This document shows, one piece after another, positions 11,601-26,793 of a stretch of 64,000 nucleotides of DNA (its first letter is position 1; each line of letters opens with the position of its first letter). Location of the stretch: positions 1-64,000 of the forward strand of contig VWZL01000021.1 in assembly GCA_013396915.1 (NCBI GenBank). Direction: 5' to 3'. The DNA comes from Stercorarius parasiticus. Its lineage: Eukaryota; Chordata; Aves; Charadriiformes; Stercorariidae. Under the pieces are notes generated by a model. The model did no database searches. It was not told the DNA's origin and saw nothing but the letters and a program-made list of their open reading frames with translations. The position numbers and the translations under genes are program-made.

Positions 11601-14600
11601 ACCAACTGTTAGTTGCCAGCTCTAAGGATCTTCTCTTACTTTGAGAGTTTCTTTTGTTTTGTTGGTTGGTTTTTTTTTTTTAAGATATAGTCCACTATTT
11701 TTCACTCTAAGGACTCTGCGTATGGCAGAAGCATCTCCGTGTCTCCATGCATCACAGCTCCCTCTTCACTTATACTTGCTGCCTTAAGTGCAAAAAAGTA
11801 ACTGTATTAATGCAAGTATAACTCGGTCCTGACACACATCAGAGAAGTGATTTTTATATCTGGACACCTGAATGAGGGGTGCAAAGATGAATATTTACAT
11901 AAGCAAACTGAAGTAGGGGAATTTTATTCTGATCTTTTCCGAAAAATGTGGGATTAAAGACTGGAGGATAGGTATGGAGAGATAAACTGGGTGGATTTTC
12001 CTTCCAGGAAAGCGTTTGCTATCCAGATCCTTATATTCTTCCCAGACAGAGCTTTCAGTAGGGTTTTTTGTTTGCTTGTTTACTATTCACGTGTATCCTG
12101 AAAGGTTTCTCCCTCTGTCAAACAAGATCCTATAACTTTAACAGTTGTTTACAATGCTTCCTCTTCCTACACAATAATGATTATTTTGATAATTAGGATC
12201 TAATTATAATGGATCTGACAACAACTTCCAACAACGAAAAGCATCTTTAGAAAAATGAAAGCACATGCGTGAATAGTGCAGGGAGGTGGGGTGGGGGAGC
12301 GAAATACATTCCTATGAGACAGCCTGAGAACTCAGGCTGAATGGAAAAGTAATTAACACTAAAGAGCTAAAACTGTAATTAAAGAAAATTTCATTAAAGG
12401 GAGGCAGGTGATTCCACTTTCCTAAATATGACAAGGTGCTGTATAAAAATAAAACAGCAGCCAGTTTCAGTGAGTGGAGCAGGGAAGCCATGTCTTTAAC
12501 CAGATCAAATTCTCGAAATTGGCTGTCAAGACGGGATTGTTGTGATTTATACCCGTCTATCAAGCGCGTGAAAGAGAGAGACAGGAGAGGAAAAGAGGCA
12601 AGCTGCTGTCGCTTCCATTCGCAAAGCACCTTTAATTTCCACGGCACCATCTGTTACCAAATCTAATTCACATTCCCTCCTAATCTGGTTTAGTTCTGTA
12701 ATACTAATTCTTCCACTACTCGTATGAACACCGCTCTCAAGAAAAAGCTTTGGTCCTGGGTTGGTAAAAAATTGAATATTATACAGTTAAGGTTCTGGTG
12801 ACTTAAGTGAAGCATGCTGTCCATTAAAATGCACTCCTGGTAAAAGGATTTGTTTCCAGTCAGTGCAGAGATACAGAATTGCTCACGTTTGAAAAAAGTC
12901 ACGCGGGGGAGGAGGGGAGAGGAAAACAAGGGGAGAAAGTGGAGAAAAAAAAAAATCACAGCTGATAATAGGAAAGTAGGCTGTGGACATGAAAGCAGAG
13001 GTTGTCATAAAATACAATTGTTGTCAAGTTTAGTCACTTGCAGTACCGGCTATAAAATCACTTCGTCACGGTCTCATATTGAAAGCCTGAAACCGTATTT
13101 TTGCTAAGGAAACTAAAAGGAGTGAAAACTAAGATTCTACGAGGAAGAAAACATTTCTTTCAAATTATGAGACGCAAATGTCCGCAAGAAACCAAAAAGG
13201 TAGGAACAAAAAATGAAAGTAGTTTAAAACAGTCTCCTGAGTGCCAGCATTTCACCAAGTGCCACAGTCTTACTCTTAGCTGTGTGATGATCACAAAAAC
13301 CCCAGTCACTTTTACAGGGCTTGGAAACAAATTAAAGGACCAGGCCTTTCCTGTGGCTAAGTGTTTTCAGACAGGCAGTCCCCGTCCCTCACCTACTGGC
13401 CCTAGGGGTGACACAGTTTCTTCTTGGTTCCCACACAAGAGTTCTTTGACCAGGTCCTCTTGAAATCGACATAAAAAGAAAAAAAAGGACCTAGACAAAT
13501 GTTACTAATAATAATATTATGGTACTATTTATCAATAATGCTCATCTTTTACTTACTGATTGTAACGCAGATCTTAAACTGCATAGTACCACTATCTCCC
13601 TCTTACAACAGGCAAAACAAGACACAGAAAGGTGAAGGTTGCCTAACGCTGCTCAGCAGGCCAATGACATGGCATGCAACAGAATCAAGGTTCTGGGGAA
13701 TCCCAATTCCGTATATTTTGCACTATTTCTTAATTTTTTTTTTGCCATGGCTTTGATGAAAACATGCCTTGGAAATCTGAACATTTATTTCTAAGGGAAC
13801 TTGCCTTGAACATCCAGAAATGAAACCTTTGTTATTTTAAATACATAGTTTTTTCTAAATGGTAAATTTATTTTAAGGCTAAATTAAATCTCTTCTTATT
13901 TTTATATTAAAATGTTTATTTTACTGTTAAAGTAATCCCAATTTCTTTGTGTGTAGCCTTCCTAAAAATAAAGCCTACAGCAAGAACAGCTTTAGCCTGC
14001 ACAAAGGGTAATGTGTGAGCAATGTGTAGCTGTGAATAGCCCAAGGTTTTTATGTTTGGGGTTTTTTTTAAGGATTTGAAATAGAAGAGGCAGACAATAC
14101 CAGGAAAAAAACTACTTTGATAGAACAGCAATATTCTACAAAATGCAAAAAAGAAGTGCTAGTGAAAGAGAAATGCATCAACAAATTCCTGGCAAAAGAA
14201 AAGATTACAAATTTGTAACTGCTGTGAAACATCCAAAAACAGAGATACCGGTTCTAAAGATGAACATGAATTATGAAGAAGTCTCCTCCTCCAATATCAC
14301 TGCTTGATTCACAAATCACTTAAATCATCTGGGTAATTTTATAAACTGTGTTGGGTTTGTTATTTTAATGGGAAGAGTAGGTAAAAAAAATCAAAATCAA
14401 ATTTGTTCCAAATACAGCACATCTGCCATTCATTGTGGGTCAAAACCTTGGGTACAGGGGAATAGACCCAACAACTCTGAAGCTCTGCAAATTTATACTA
14501 GTTAATTGTGTTATTCCCCAACCCAGCCTGTGATTTCAGAGGGTCTAAGGTCCTGATATTCTGATATGCAAGATGCAAGTGGATTACCATAACCTACTGC

Positions 14601-17600
14601 ACCCAAGGAAAACCACACTGACACCAAAGGATTTGGAGAGCATAACAGTCTATCTATATATATATATTTTTTTTTTTTTTTACACTCAAGCTTTTGAGTG
14701 ATATGAGCCTGGCTGTTAATGCACAACATTTCTATTTCCACACTATAAAGTCCCTTAACATTTTTAAATGAAAACTGTAAGAAAAAAGAACCTCTACCTT
14801 TGAATTCTTATTCTTTCTTTGTTTATCTGTCTTGATTCTGGAAGCACTAGAAATTAAAAATAGGCAGAACAAATAGTTGAATATGTTACTTGGGCATGGT
14901 ACTGACAAGCCAATTCATGCCGAGATAAATCAGAGAATGTACAGAAGCAAAACCTATGCAGCTTAAGTCTTTTCTATCCTGTCTTGGATTTTAATGTGTG
15001 ATTACAGATTTTTACAAATAAATAAATAAACTTTTGGCTTTTCACAGTTCCTTGTTCTTCACATATTACTACGTGTAATTCAAACCTATTTATGCCACTG
15101 GGTTTGCATGTCAGAGATTTGCCTCTGGACATAAGCAGCAAAGGTCAGGAAGTAAAGGCTTTCACTTTTAAAATGTTTGCATGACTCGAGCAAGTTTGCA
15201 GGATAGTCCTGATATGGCTTCTACTGTTTTATCTTTTGCCTTCTATTTTGGTGGGAGTCACAGGGAGGAAAGAAGGAAATTCAGCATATTCCAGAAAAAT
15301 TGTCTAAAGTAACAAATGTGTACCAGCACAATTACTACATTCAGAACAAGGATGTTGCTACCTGCAATTATAAAGCAATCGTATCAATATGCTGCAATTA
15401 TTACACGCTGAACCTGTAGTCGTCTTGTGTAAGAACTCAGTGAGAGATATGTCCAAGAAAAGCTTTACATGAACAGATCAGCATTAATTACTCCATATTG
15501 CATACTGCAAATTTCAGCTGCATTTTAATGACAAACTTGCTTCAATTATTTCAGCAGTATAAAATCTGGATCAAATATTTATTTCTTGTAGATCTAAAAG
15601 TTCTACTTAAGTTGCCTGTCCTTGGGTAAGCAATGACAGGAAGACTGGCCTGAAGAAAGAACTGCATTCTACCATAAAAGTATATTAACACACACTTTTG
15701 ATCCTGAGAAGTTTTGTGCCTCTCTAGTTTCAGCCTAAGTTCAGGGTATCAGGCAAACTGCCTATCAGCCCTGATCAGTTAATGGGAGTGCATTAAATGA
15801 TAATTTTACCAGGTTGGGCTTTAAACTTCAAATCATGATAGGACTAAGGTCTGGAATAAAAATCCACCTGCATTTCACTAAGCACCTGCTCTACCTAGAA
15901 TATACATCAAATCTGCTCCACTCCTTCACTGGTTCTTTACACAGTAGAGGGTCTGACAGCAACTGAGTCCTTACATTACCATTGTTTCACGGAATGAATA
16001 GCCTGGAGTTCTAACAAATAAATTATGAGCAACCAAGATAACACCAATATATTCAAAACTTTAACTGCCCATAGTTGGAAGCTTAATAAACTGATGGTGT
16101 TTGTGGAGATCAGCAGGAACATCTAAAAGAGGCCACTCTCATCTACTCCTAGATATCTGCATCAAACATACTGTCAAATCCAAAACGGGACATCAGCTGA
16201 AAAATCCGTCATAGGACAACAAATAATGATAGTCAAATGATGATGTGGGATTGGCTGACTGTACATTATACGGGCATGGTTATCCTACAGGTTGGATTAA
16301 ATATGAGAGCCTAAAATTTATGTTACGGGTGATAAGGCCAAGAATGCTGTAAAAGTGAAAAAATATGGCAACAGTATGCAGTACATCACTACCAGCACAA
16401 TTATTTACATAAAAAGTTCCCATTCTTAGACTTCTAACATGTAGGGATAAAATTCATATATTCAAAGAAGACATAATAATAACCTGTCAGCTTGTGGTGA
16501 TGGATATGTTTTTAATCCAAATGACCACAGTCTCCAGTCTACCTGTCATAAAGGGACACGAAAAATTGAATTTTCCTTTCATAATTCTTTAAGTTGAAAG
16601 GGAGAAACACAGAAGCAGGATAAGTGGCTCATTCCAGTGGACAGATGGACAGGCAGTAGTAAAATGTATGAACAAAAGGCACTGTTCCTTCACTAATGCT
16701 ATTTTTACTTGTTACACACTGCAACCCAGAGACAGGTAAGCTCTCTTTCAAGAATACCGCTATATAATCTAAGTTATATTCCGTACAGTAAGAGATTGCT
16801 ATAAAGACTAAGCGTGTTACACTATTTAGCTGTCATTTGAAAGCAATCCTGCACAAACTAGCACAAAAGCACAACTTTATGTGCATCTTACTGACTTGAG
16901 GTAATTGTCCGCAAAGGTCCCCTATTCTTAAATTCTCTGCTACTAGGAAGGAGTGTCCGACCTGTATATTCTAATTTCTAAAAATTCACTCAATCAAGGA
17001 ACCCTGTCAGAAATTTAATAAATCTATCAGTCCCTTCTGATGCAGAAGGAAAACTACATAGCCCATTCCTCTCCCCTCCACCCATCACACATACAAACCC
17101 ACACCACAATTGCCACACATCTTCCCCAGCCTGCATTCTTCCAGGGGTAAAAATGACAAAGAAATTTAACTAAGTTAATTTTAAGTGCCGAAAATGTAGG
17201 CAGACTGCTCAGTTATTTCATTTTAAGAGATCTTCATTTTCCCATCTGTGTTATGGCAATTTTATTACACATTCGGCAAATTTACAGTAACAAGATGTTC
17301 CCCTGACAAATTAATCACTTTCCAAGCATTTTATCATATAAATAAAATATCACCTCAAGAGAGAAAATCAGCTCAATCAGTTGATTTAACCCATCTTTCG
17401 GGGAACTCGTCTGAAACAGATTGAGCGCATTTTTTCTGAGGAGGGACTGTGCACGCACCCTCCTGGACTCCCAGCTCATATGGTGAGGGTTTTCCAAAAG
17501 AAAATATTTAAGACTAGCTGATAGGATGCAAGATTCTTACTGCAAGAACTACATTGCTGCAATGACAGACCTCTATCAGGAAGAAACAGAGACTGCCTTA

Positions 17601-18840
17601 GAAGTTGGTACAGCCTTTAACTGAGGAACTACATCTCCTCTTAACATGACTGATAACTACTTCTGCAGCATTCCTCTGGTATTTTGCAACAATTGTAATA
17701 TAAGAATCAAATATATGTATTTTTTTAATAATCTGCTCTAAAGTTTTAAGACTCTCCCAACAAAATAACATAGGTAAAACACAGGCAGCTCATCAAGCCT
17801 TCGTGTTTTTGCCTTGCTTTTTAAGATTTACCCAGTGCTCTCTACCCGTTTTGGAAAGTAAATTTTCTTGTTACGAAAAATAAGAGAATGGCAACATTAG
17901 CGATGCAACATATGACCAGCACAGAAGTGGATTCAATTCAAGTTTTCCCAAACTAATCCTTAAAACAACTCATTGCCTTTCTAGAGAGAATCTGACACTG
18001 AAGCAATTTAACCTCTCTGCCGTTTAACCTTTCTCCCTCTGCCCTGCTCCCCCCATTCTCCTTTCCATTCAGGGATTGCCAACAAGTACAAACAAGAAGG
18101 ACTAGCTCTGTTTATGTTACTAGAACCTAAAGTTGTTAAAGCAAAAAAATTTTAGCCAGATCTGTTATTTTTCACCTGGAGTTAGTAGTATCAACACAGG
18201 CACTTTGTATTTATTACAACACTTTAAAAAAACACAACAGCAAATCTCACTCTTTTGCCAGAAGAACCACCCCACCAGACAACACAGATACATAGTTCTT
18301 GCAACATAACTATACTCTTCAATGAGATATTCACAATATTCTCAACAACAAAGTTGTGGGTGCCAAAGAAAAGAGAATTCACACATCTAGACAGCCTTTT
18401 TACCCCCTTTACTCCCTCAGCAAAATACTAACTTTACCTCCCCAAATATCAACACATGAAAAATATATATAACGCCACAGTTCACTAACTTAATAGCAGG
18501 AAAACAGCGTGCTTTATGGAATGCTATCAAATAGCAACATAAATGCTGGTATTTGCTATTTACCCCATATAATTAATAATGCTGTAAATAGCCATATTAA
18601 TGCTACAAGTTATCAGTATGCATGACTCTGCATGACCTTGAATGGCTTAAGTGTTATCAATAAAGAATGTTTAGATGAAAAATTATCAGTTTACATACAA
18701 ATTCCATTATCCGTGTATCTTTTACCTGCTAAAACGTTCCTGGTTTAGGTACTTTTCAAACAAGTTACTCTCAGAGGTCATGAAACACAACAAAGAATTC
18801 TGACCATAGGTCAGAGCAACTTCAGAGTTTTAAATAGATG
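8641..18840 (-). other. ESRRG: ESRRG upstream intron, largely featureless
   Basis: AT-rich non-coding sequence. It contains a single undetermined base at 10064, small T and A runs, and a TA/T tract with a hairpin at 14655..14700 (listed separately). The frames of up to 120 codons around 12300..13460 are not recognisable proteins. Confidence 0.65.
14655..14700. repeat. (TA)n/T-run followed by a 7-bp hairpin
   Basis: A short TA repeat runs into about 15 T. It is followed by CACTCAA-GCTT-TTGAGTG (14683..14700), a perfect 7-bp stem with a 4-base loop. It is probably a simple-sequence slippage product beside a chance palindrome. Confidence 0.6.
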
Positions 18841-18850
18841 CTGAAAACTT

Positions 18851-18879
18851 CAAACAAACAAACAAACAAACAAAAAAAA
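18851..18879. repeat. (CAAA)n microsatellite
   Basis: About six CAAA units end in an A-run. No attached SINE or LINE body is visible. Confidence 0.85.
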
Positions 18880-21800
18880 GCCGAACACAAGACAGTTTAT
18901 TACAGTACTTCTTAATCTTATTCTTTTTTTATTGGGAAAATCTAAATATTTATTATGCGAGATGCAAGTGAACCAGGCCAACTGGAAAGGGGTTGTTTTA
19001 TTATCCATTGACCCCTTAGCCAGGAAATTTACTACCTGTATCAAGTGACTTATGCATGCTAGCTTTGCAGGATCAAGTCCTAAAAATTTGTGTTTCATTT
19101 AAGGAGTAGCTTCTTCAGTTTTCACTAGAAAAAAGGGCATTCTACACATGAAGTAGGCTTCATGGGATGCTTGCTTCTTTCCTTGAAGTGTAAACAATAG
19201 AAATAAATGTTTTTTCCTGTTCCAATTAATGTATATTTTTAAAAAACTTGGGAGCAGCTGGAACCTTAAGTCAATGGAAGATACTCTGTTCTCAGCCAGT
19301 ACACACAAATCAACCATTTTTGACCTTAACATAACTGAAAGCAGTGCTTTCCTTGAGCATGAAGTGTAAAGTTCAAACACCGTGATGAGGAAAAAGTACA
19401 GGGAAAACACTACTTCCTCCTCGCTTACAGCTTTAGAACTGAACAAAATTCAGTGAGCTTGAGTGACATCGGAACACAACTTTGAATCCAGCATCCTGCT
19501 AGATACTGAAGACCCAGATGCCAGCACAGCAACTGTGGAAGCAGTCGAATTTGATTCTATGCAGTAAACACACAATTGCTTTCAAGATTCAGCTCACCTG
19601 GTTACAGGATCTGGCCAGCATGTTATAAAAGCTTCTGCAGATGTTCAAATCGAAGCATAACAATACACGGGCATTCACAAAATGAAGGGCAAATCTTGCA
19701 GACCTCACATAGGGCAGAAAGCTCCAGGATGAGAAGCAACCTCAGACAACATGGGGTGTTCCTTCCTTAAATCAAATTCCTACTACTACCCATTTATTCT
19801 GACAATATTTAATTGAGGCAAAGTGTCTTCATTTAGTACCCCTTTCACAGCCTGCTGGCGGACTTCAAAAATTCTGCACATGGCATTTAGATGCTTTAGC
19901 CTGAATGTTTGTGATGCATAGAATTCCTTCAGTTGGCCTTTAAATTAAAAATTAAACTCTTCTTTGAAAGTCATGCCCTTGCAGTTCTGAAGTAGCCACT
20001 AATCCTTTTATATGCCATAGAATATTTTCATCATTTTTTCCCCTGCAATTGTTTCCTCATTCACCACAGAACATACACTCTACTCCTAAAATCATTTAAC
20101 AGTGGAGTCAATTTACAGGAGAACGAGAACTCAAAGACCTGGAAAGTTAAGAACACAGACTTTAAGTTACTTTCAAAGGTTAAATTAATCTTAATTTAAT
20201 GGGGGGATCACGTAACTTCGGGGATGACATTTTTAGATGGAAGATGGATATTCACACTGACTCAGACGCTTTAAAATAGTCTTCAGGATCTCAACTTTTG
20301 CAAACAAAACCTCTTCAATCTGAGGAAGATACAGGACACAGAACCTTTTAATTTGAAAGATGACAAAGTGGATTATTGGTTAGTTACACGTGCCAGTAGG
20401 GTGATCCATTACCATGGACGTTCTACTGCAAGTACACGATGTCATCTTAATAGCAGCTAGAGCCTTATTGGCTTAAAAAAAACGTAAAAAGGGTTTTGCA
20501 TGTGAATTGAACTTAATAGGTTTGACATGGACTAACCTTAAAGAATCCAATCCACTCAAATCCCTTTGAAGGCTGCAGCTGAATTTCATGCAAATCTTAG
20601 AGAAGTAGCCAGGCTGTTGGGATTTCAAGATGCTGTGTCCCTTTCTTCTGCAGATCTAAAACCAGGCAAAACAATGACACAAAACCCTCCCAGTTCTAAG
20701 GATTCCTCTTAAGATGATCCTGGTTCTACTCCTTAGTCCAGGAAACTCTGACTTTTAAAATTTGAAAGTAAGAAGAATCTACCATCAGGAAACATATCCA
20801 AATATGAAGCCAATCTTTTATTTTTTTAAACACACATTGGGCCAATGTTTCATACATTAAAAAAAACAATCTGACACAACACTATTATTATTAAAATGTT
20901 TGCAACAGAATGATGCAAATTCATTTCCTATGCTCAAATCTAGCACTAATGATTTTTATCTTTTCTAAAATTAATTCAATTTTAGCAATAATCCACCACA
21001 GTCTAAACCATCTGGCGGTAATTTTGAAATTCAAGCAAGCAACTTTAAAATAAACCTATTTATTTTTTCAAGGCCACTGTAAAAATATGAAATTGTTTGT
21101 TCACACCCATTAAAAAAATCTAAAAAGATATAAGTGTCCTATGTATGTTTATGTAGGTACAAAAACATATGTATTTTTGTCTGTATAACAATATATACAT
21201 TGACAGCTAGAAAATTATTTATTTGATGACTGGATTTAATCTTAACCTGAAAAACATGAGAGGAAAAGGGAAAGGAAGAACATTTGTCAACTGCTTTTCC
21301 TCTTAGAATAAAGTACAGATGGCTACAAATGTAACTATAACCAAATCAAAACCACACAGTGTGTATAAAGCACTGACTATGCAAAGTAGTTATAAATTCT
21401 TGGTTAACAAAGGGCACAGAAAGCCCTTAAAGGAAATATTTTATTTCTGCTAAATTAATACCTAAAAGCATTACATTTCATCAGTTTCACTTAGGTTTAA
21501 AGTCCCCAAAGATTCTCCTCCTGAAACTGGCTATATTTTATGTGCAAACCAGGCTGAGAGCTATCTAAATCTAGATAAAACTCATTGGCTTGTAATCTTC
21601 ACAATGATCTATACATCTAAATCTATATGCAAATCAAATGCTCTCATGCATTAACACATTCCAAAGCATCTAGGAGTAAGAAAGTGCTTTCTCCCTCTCA
21701 CAACCCCCCTCCTTTGCTCCTCTCCCCCTCTCTTTATTTACACTAGCTACCTAAATAATTCACACTGCCTTCTTTTCAGCCTGAATGTTCTTCTGTTGAA

Positions 21801-23929
21801 GCCCGCAATGAGCTATTGCAGTAACCAGATGGACACATGAATGCAGCAGGTGGGACAGATGGCAGACCGCCCTGTCTGACGCTGGCTGCCTCAGCCTGGA
21901 CTGCCTTTTCCTTCCAGGTACATTATCATCAGTGTAGCAGAAAGCAGTATGCAGAGGGGAAAAAACCTTTACATACAGTACTATATGAATTAGTTAAATG
22001 ACCAGATGCTTATTTGCTTTTTAAACCAAAATGCAATTTACTTAGAGTGTATAAGAACCATTTCCCCCCCTCCCTTAAAGGGGAAAAATCCATCTCTATT
22101 CCCCAGCAAGCCCCTTAGCGGCGCGCATAAAACAAAATATGTCTGAAGTCTTATAAAGATCTTAAACTCATGAATTCAAAAAAATTTTTATTCGGCTTCA
22201 GTTTCCAAATCCCTCTACCCTTTCAGAAGTAATTGTTCTAATTTTTCTGTATGAATCTGTATCTTCTCATACACAGTCAGTTTTTAGGTGAAGTCTGAAC
22301 AGCTATACAGCATACAGTTTCCATCTGTGTACTACGTTCCTTGACTGAATTTTTTCTGCTTCCAATTGCAGGAGATATATAAAACTAATAGTTTATTACA
22401 AAAGACTTGATACTTCTAGGGAAAATGCAAGCAAAAGCTGAGGCAGTAAGTCTTTCCTTGACTGAAAAAATTAACATTTTAATATGTTCCTTTCCTCTCT
22501 GGAACACTGGGCAAAACATGGTGAAGACAACAGTACGAAAAAAACTGTAATATGCACTTAGAGCAAGAACACATGAAACTGAGAAAAAAAATAAATCTAG
22601 TGACACATCTGGCAGAGTTTGACTGGCATCAGTAGCATTGTACCACAGAAATTACTCTTTTTATACAAAATGTACTGCTGTCCAAATGAGCAGAAGTGAT
22701 TAACTTCATACCCTCTTCATATCAGCAGGCAACTAATTCAGTGTATGAATTGAAATTACTGTTTCAAGGACAATTTTTAAAAATCATATTGAATAAAGGT
22801 GTTAAATGCAAGCGGTGGGTTAGATGCTCTATGCAATCCCCCACTGTCCAGATTCGCCCCTCCAACCTCTTCTCCCACCCCTTGTGCTATGCCAGTGACA
22901 GCAGCCTGCCTTGCTCCCTGGTCTGTCTCCCTTTCACAGGGCTTTTTCACTGTACCTCCTTTTCATTAAATGCACCTTCACTGAAATGACATAGAGGAAA
23001 CCACCACCTCTCCCCTCAGATACCAGGTAGATTTCTGCTGATCTACAATGAAACAACCCATACTTCCTTGTTAGCTTGAAGTTAATACTTTCCTTTTAAG
23101 TTAAAAATACAAAACCACGCACAAATTTTACACAACTCTATATGCACGCATACAGAGTACGGTTGCACTTGCCATATTAAAAAGGAAAACTATGTTGTGC
23201 CCTTTTATGCAGCTTTCAGGAATTGCTTATATTTGTAGCCATCAAAGCTCTTGAATAGGAACTACCTATGTATTTACACATTGTACACCACAGTAGCATG
23301 ACAGGGGCCTCTATATACTACCACAACAGAAATATTAAATAATAACGGGGTAAATCATATGGTATTGATTCACAATTACACTCAACTACTGAGTCAAAAT
23401 AACTTTTTTTTTTTTTTAAATCAGAATTACACGATGTTGAAGGTAAAAGAAAAAATTCAAGTCAAGACATGTTCTGTGTTAGATTCTGCTCCCTCTGAAC
23501 ATACTGGTATAACTGGAAAAAGAAACTGACTGTAAATAAACCTGTATGGGTAAAGGAGGACTGGTCCAAACTGGCAACTAAAGCCTGAAACAAACAGGAA
23601 CTTATCTCTTCAGAGATTTAAACACACGAGTAGGGACTCAAATAATAATAAACATAATAATATAGCATCTAGTTTCATCCAGCCCAGGGAGAAGACACAG
23701 CAGCATTATTAAAAAGTTTATTCTTGTTTATTTCTGACCTGTTAGAAGCCAGGAATTACAGAAAACCTCAAGGGACAGACTGCTTTCATGGCATGCCCAG
23801 ACTGATTTTGAGGCTGAAGAGGTTAAGCACTTCGGATAAACTTTGGATAAGCAGCACAACTTCTGTATGCTTACGTGTCCTATCTGAAAATCCTGAACTT
23901 TAAGCTTTTATATTATCACCTCTCAGAAT

Positions 23930-23973
23930 AAAAAAAAAAAAGAAAAGAAAAAAGAAAAAAAAAGAAAATAAAA
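23930..23973. repeat. A-rich/(A)nG purine tract
   Basis: Runs of A interrupted by single G bases and one T. It is a low-complexity tract with no transposon body recognised beside it. Confidence 0.85.
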
Positions 23974-26735
23974 GGTGAAAGCATCTAGCGATCATACATG
24001 CAAACTGACAAAATTATGCTATAGATTTTGGTACCAGCAACTTCTAGAAATCATGAACTATGCATTACTAGCATAGAAAAGCATTTGAAGTTATAGTAAC
24101 TAGTTTACAACATCACAGAGAGACAGTAAAAACGGTGCACTTTACAGTCAGTTTACAAATGCTATCACACAAGTCATGATTTCACTATGATGATATAAAC
24201 TGTTTTCTCAACAACAATATATGACCAGAACTCTGAACATGCAGGAACACCCTCTTTAAAAATAAACCTCTGAGCCACTGCCAGGTTGTCACAACAGAAC
24301 ACACATGCTATTGGAGCAGCAACCATAGCACTAAACTTGGACTCAAAAAGTATATTATATTGGTAAGCTTGTTTCATTACTGGTAGAAAGTTAATACAAC
24401 GAAAAAATAAGAATTCCCAAGCTTTCTGTTTTCATCAGCAAAACTCATGATTGCAACTGATCACATATATTTTCATCATTGAAATTGTTTGTGTATTTAA
24501 CTGTATGTGGGGAAAAAAATAGGGGAAGAAAGAATTAAATAACTCATATTCTAAGGACACAAGACTGATTCTAGGTTGTCTCTGGTTTGAACATATTTGC
24601 ACACTTTAGTTATTATTTTAAAATAATTTCTTTTAATGGATTTATTAAATCCAGTAATTAACAAGTTGATGTGACTATTAAAGGTATTTTAGAAAATATA
24701 TTAATTCTTGACTATTTTTTGCTCTCAAACCTATTCAATTTTCTTACACTTCATATTTAAACTTTGAACGCAATCTTTCTGCTTGTGTAATACTTGACAT
24801 TGCTATGCGGACAACATGAGTAAGCAAAGCCCTCATCATCTGAAGCTTGATGGAGCTGCATATGGACATCTAGACAGCAAAAGGAGATAGTTGAGTTGCA
24901 CAGGTGTCTGTGAAGACCGGATATGGACCCTACAAAAGCAGCTATCATTAATAAAGGCATTTCAGTGAAAAATTTCCGTGCCTAAATATGTATCCATCAT
25001 CTGATAATTTACAAGGAGTTACCGCTGATGAGAGAACACTGAATGATAAAAAAAAACTTCATTCTGTTCTATGAGGAAAGTAATTGTCAATCCCATCCCA
25101 TGAGAGCATCATAGGAAGGAAGATATAATTATACTTAAACTGGACTTGATATAAATACCATGAAGTTGATTTTCAAAAGGATCGAATTTTCATTAGAGCT
25201 CTGCAAACAGAAGACCTGATGAGTTTTCCTATGGCTGAGGCTGTAGGACTTCTGAAAATGCTTCAGGAAAAATAAGTCCTGTTTTTTGTGGGTTGCCGTT
25301 TTGGTTGGGGTTTTTTGGGGAGGGAACAGGGCGGGTGTGTTGTTTTATTTTGCTTGGAGTTTTTTGTTGGTGTTTTTTTTCAAATCAAACTACATATATG
25401 TGCCAAGGCAGCCTGATAGATCCTGACCTCTTTTCAAAATCCGGTCCAGGAATAACAGGAAAGAGAAAAAAAACAAAACAAAACAACCAAACAAGTAAAA
25501 TTACACACAATTTTTATGAAAAATTATGTCACCTTAAACACATCGTTACCTAAAGCATGAAAATTTCTCTGGTCAGGTAATATACTGATAGAGGCAGGGA
25601 AATGGGAGTTGCTTATAAACAATCCTAATATAAAACAACAAGTAAATTCTGCTTCCACTGCAAATGTATCCCCCTAACTTTTAATACAGTGCATAAGTGA
25701 GGGCAGAATTTGATGCTGAATGTAATGGATATAATAAATACAAAGCTCCCAAATACGCAAATGCCAAGGAATGGAAAAGATGCCTTTTTAAAGGAAGCGT
25801 GTACAGAAGAAATAAGCAGACATTAAACCCTAAATCGTAAAGATGTAATTTCAAAAAGACAATACAATCTACCTGCTCCCCTATGTCAATGACCAAAAAA
25901 ATTAAACACAAAATGCTGACGTTCCATCCTCCCTTCCCTCTGCAGCAAAAACTGAAGCACTAACTTTGAACACCTTGACATTTGCCTCTATGCCTCTGCT
26001 TTAACACTAACTACTCTTAAAGGAGGAAAAAGCATCTTTAAAAATCTCAAATACATAATAATTCTTGCACTTACTTCTCTGCAGCTGAGCAGCGCCATTT
26101 ACATAGTCCACTGAACACTGTTTAGTAAACACGACAAGAGTGCTTCTATCTTACTGCCCTTGTAAAAACCAAGGCAGGGGTTCTGTTTTTAGTGCATACT
26201 CTGGTTCAGCGTTAATCCTGTTTTATGTTGTTCACACCTGCTGCTGACCAGCAGCCTGCTGATGGGTTGTGGTTTGTGCTGCTCTGAGACAATCCTCACC
26301 AGCTTCAACAAAAAACCAAACCAACCACTAAAGTGGAAACAAAACCCCAACTGCTATGCAAAAAGTGTAAAAGGGAAGAACTGACATGCATGCCTCAATT
26401 TTCCTTACTCTGCTGATCAAAAGTTAACACTGGGTTTTAAGTGCACATGCTTATATTCAGCCCTCATGCCTGGCTTTTCTAGGAGTTCTTCTCCAGGTAC
26501 CAACTCTTAAGAGACAAATGTCACGGACGCAACCTTTATAAATACACACTGTGTAACTCACCTTTTCCTTTGTGCCTAACGAAATAATAGGCTTTCCTCT
26601 AACAGAAATACTGAATCTTGATAAAGCATCCTTTTGAGAACCTTTACAGAAACGGGGTTTTACAGATTTTCCAAGAAACTTCCTTTAGCATATTTTCACG
26701 CGAAATGCAAATGTTACTGTTCTAGAAACAGCTGC

Positions 26736-26793
26736 TTTTTTTTTTTTTTAAATCATAACGTTGATCTACACATTTTAAAAAAAAAAAAAAAAA
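26736..26793. repeat. Inverted homopolymer pair T14 ... A17
   Basis: T14 (26736..26749) and A17 (26777..26793) are separated by 27 bases and could pair as a long A:T stem. Two independent slippage tracts are the simpler explanation. Confidence 0.7.

Noticed and set aside
12312..13463. Cluster of frames of 76-120 codons on both strands
   Set aside because: They overlap one another on opposite strands, lack family resemblance, and include homopolymer-encoded residues.
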